From: Bacillota bacterium
Lineage (GTDB): Bacteria > Bacillota > Clostridia > Lachnospirales > Lachnospiraceae
Direction: 5' to 3'
Length of the DNA: 13,921 bases
Assembly: GCA_022717655.1 (NCBI GenBank)
Contig: JAIIAN010000071.1
Span: 1-13,921, forward strand
Shown here: positions 13,285 through 13,921 of the stretch, piece by piece
Numbering within the stretch: the stretch's first letter is position 1
Layout: every line of letters begins with the position of its first letter
Notes under the pieces: generated by a model
The model's database searches: none
Seen by the model: only the letters and a program-made list of their open reading frames with translations
Told to the model about the DNA's origin: nothing
Position numbers and translations under genes: made by a program

Positions 13285-13921
13285 TGCATTTTTTCCTTTA
13301 TTTCTTTTTCAATCTGTTCTAACAGATTATTCATAACATCGTAAATAGACCCCTGCATGGTGCATCCAGCTGCACGTACATGACCGCCTCCTGAAAAATA
13401 AGATGCTATTTTATTTACGTCTACTTTTGATTTGGAGCGGAGACTTACTTTAAATTCCTGTGTCTTTGTCTCATAAATAAACACAGCCACTTCTACTCCA
13501 CGTGTCAGACGAAGCTGTTCTACAATTCCATCTAACTCTTTTGGTCCTACTCCGTAAAAATCCAAATCTCTTTTTCTAAGACAGCCAATGATACATTTTT
13601 TATCTAACACCTGAATACTTTCCATCAGGCATCTTCCCAGAATCTGATTCTGCACATAGCTTTTTTCATAGAAAGACTGGTCAATGATACTGGAAAAATC
13701 AATTCCTTTTTCCATCAGCTTTGCCACAACCCGCATGGTTTCCGGTGACGTGCAGGAATATTTAAACACACCGGTATCACTTGCAATTCCGGTATAAATT
13801 GCCTCTGCTACCTCTTTTGTAATTTTTTCTTCTTCTAAAAGGTGAAATAACAGTTCTGATGCAGAACTCATTTCAGGTTCAATCAGATTTTCATCTGCAA
13901 ACCCATGATTACTGATATGAT
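13281..13921 (-). CDS. nrnA: DHH/DHHA1 phosphoesterase, NrnA-type oligoribonuclease/pAp phosphatase, 5' end outside window
   Basis: C-terminal two thirds of an NrnA-type enzyme, which degrades 2-5 base RNA fragments (nanoRNA) and dephosphorylates 3'-phosphoadenosine 5'-phosphate. The frame stays open to the right edge, where it reads HISNHGFADENLIEPEMSS: the second His of the DHH motif plus the following conserved block, so the first Asp and His lie just outside. SDTGVFKYSCTSPETM is the metal-binding Asp region and GGGHVRAAGC near the end is the DHHA1 substrate-binding motif. The ATG at 13871 is internal, not the start. In Firmicutes this gene sits between rbfA and truB, matching the truB overlap here, so rbfA and infB are expected beyond the edge. 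Confidence 0.92.
   Translation of the reverse strand, partial: HISNHGFADENLIEPEMSSASELLFHLLEEEKITKEVAEAIYTGIASDTGVFKYSCTSPETMRVVAKLMEKGIDFSSIIDQSFYEKSYVQNQILGRCLMESIQVLDKKCIIGCLRKRDLDFYGVGPKELDGIVEQLRLTRGVEVAVFIYETKTQEFKVSLRSKSKVDVNKIASYFSGGGHVRAAGCTMQGSIYDVMNNLLEQIEKEIKEKMQ

Overview
The window looks like a chromosomal segment from an anaerobic Bacillota, most likely class Clostridia and plausibly Lachnospiraceae. This is inferred from AT-rich DNA, Gram-positive-style ribosome binding sites (GGAGG) and promoters, an oxygen-sensitive class III ribonucleotide reductase activase (nrdG), a FabV/TER-type enoyl reductase, and DUF1292 and DUF5662 proteins. No species can be named from the sequence alone. 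Twelve of the fourteen genes are on the minus strand. No gap between genes exceeds 300 bases, and I see no tRNA, rRNA, CRISPR array, insertion sequence or prophage.

The right half (about 8,700-13,921), read on the minus strand, is the conserved tail of the nusA-infB translation/RNA operon: nrnA (its start lies outside the window), truB, ribF, rpsO, pnp. nrnA and truB overlap by four bases and ribF follows closely. rpsO has its own strong promoter, a short structured leader and a terminator before pnp. Next come a two-gene nucleotide module (nrdG-dut) and a stand-alone fabV. A promoter overlapping the dut terminator and a FabT-like operator precede fabV.

The middle holds the only plus-strand transcription unit: a DUF1292 protein with a four-cysteine N-terminus, then a metal-dependent amidohydrolase. 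It ends at a terminator shared with the convergent fabV.

The left part (1-4,562) is a tightly packed minus-strand operon: a ClC chloride/proton antiporter with a TrkA-C domain, a GlgX/isoamylase-like GH13 protein that appears to have lost its catalytic nucleophile and acid/base, a DUF5662 protein and a membrane DUF4203-like protein cut by the window edge. Its promoter is back to back with that of the DUF1292 unit. Heptamer repeats lie between the two, and a long inverted repeat lies in the ClC leader.

Most of the window is ordinary housekeeping DNA. The most unusual items are the pseudo-enzyme-like GH13 protein in the ClC operon, the repeat-rich divergent control region with the ClC leader hairpin, and the fatty-acid-type operator on fabV. 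I do not see a clear new defence or mobile system.
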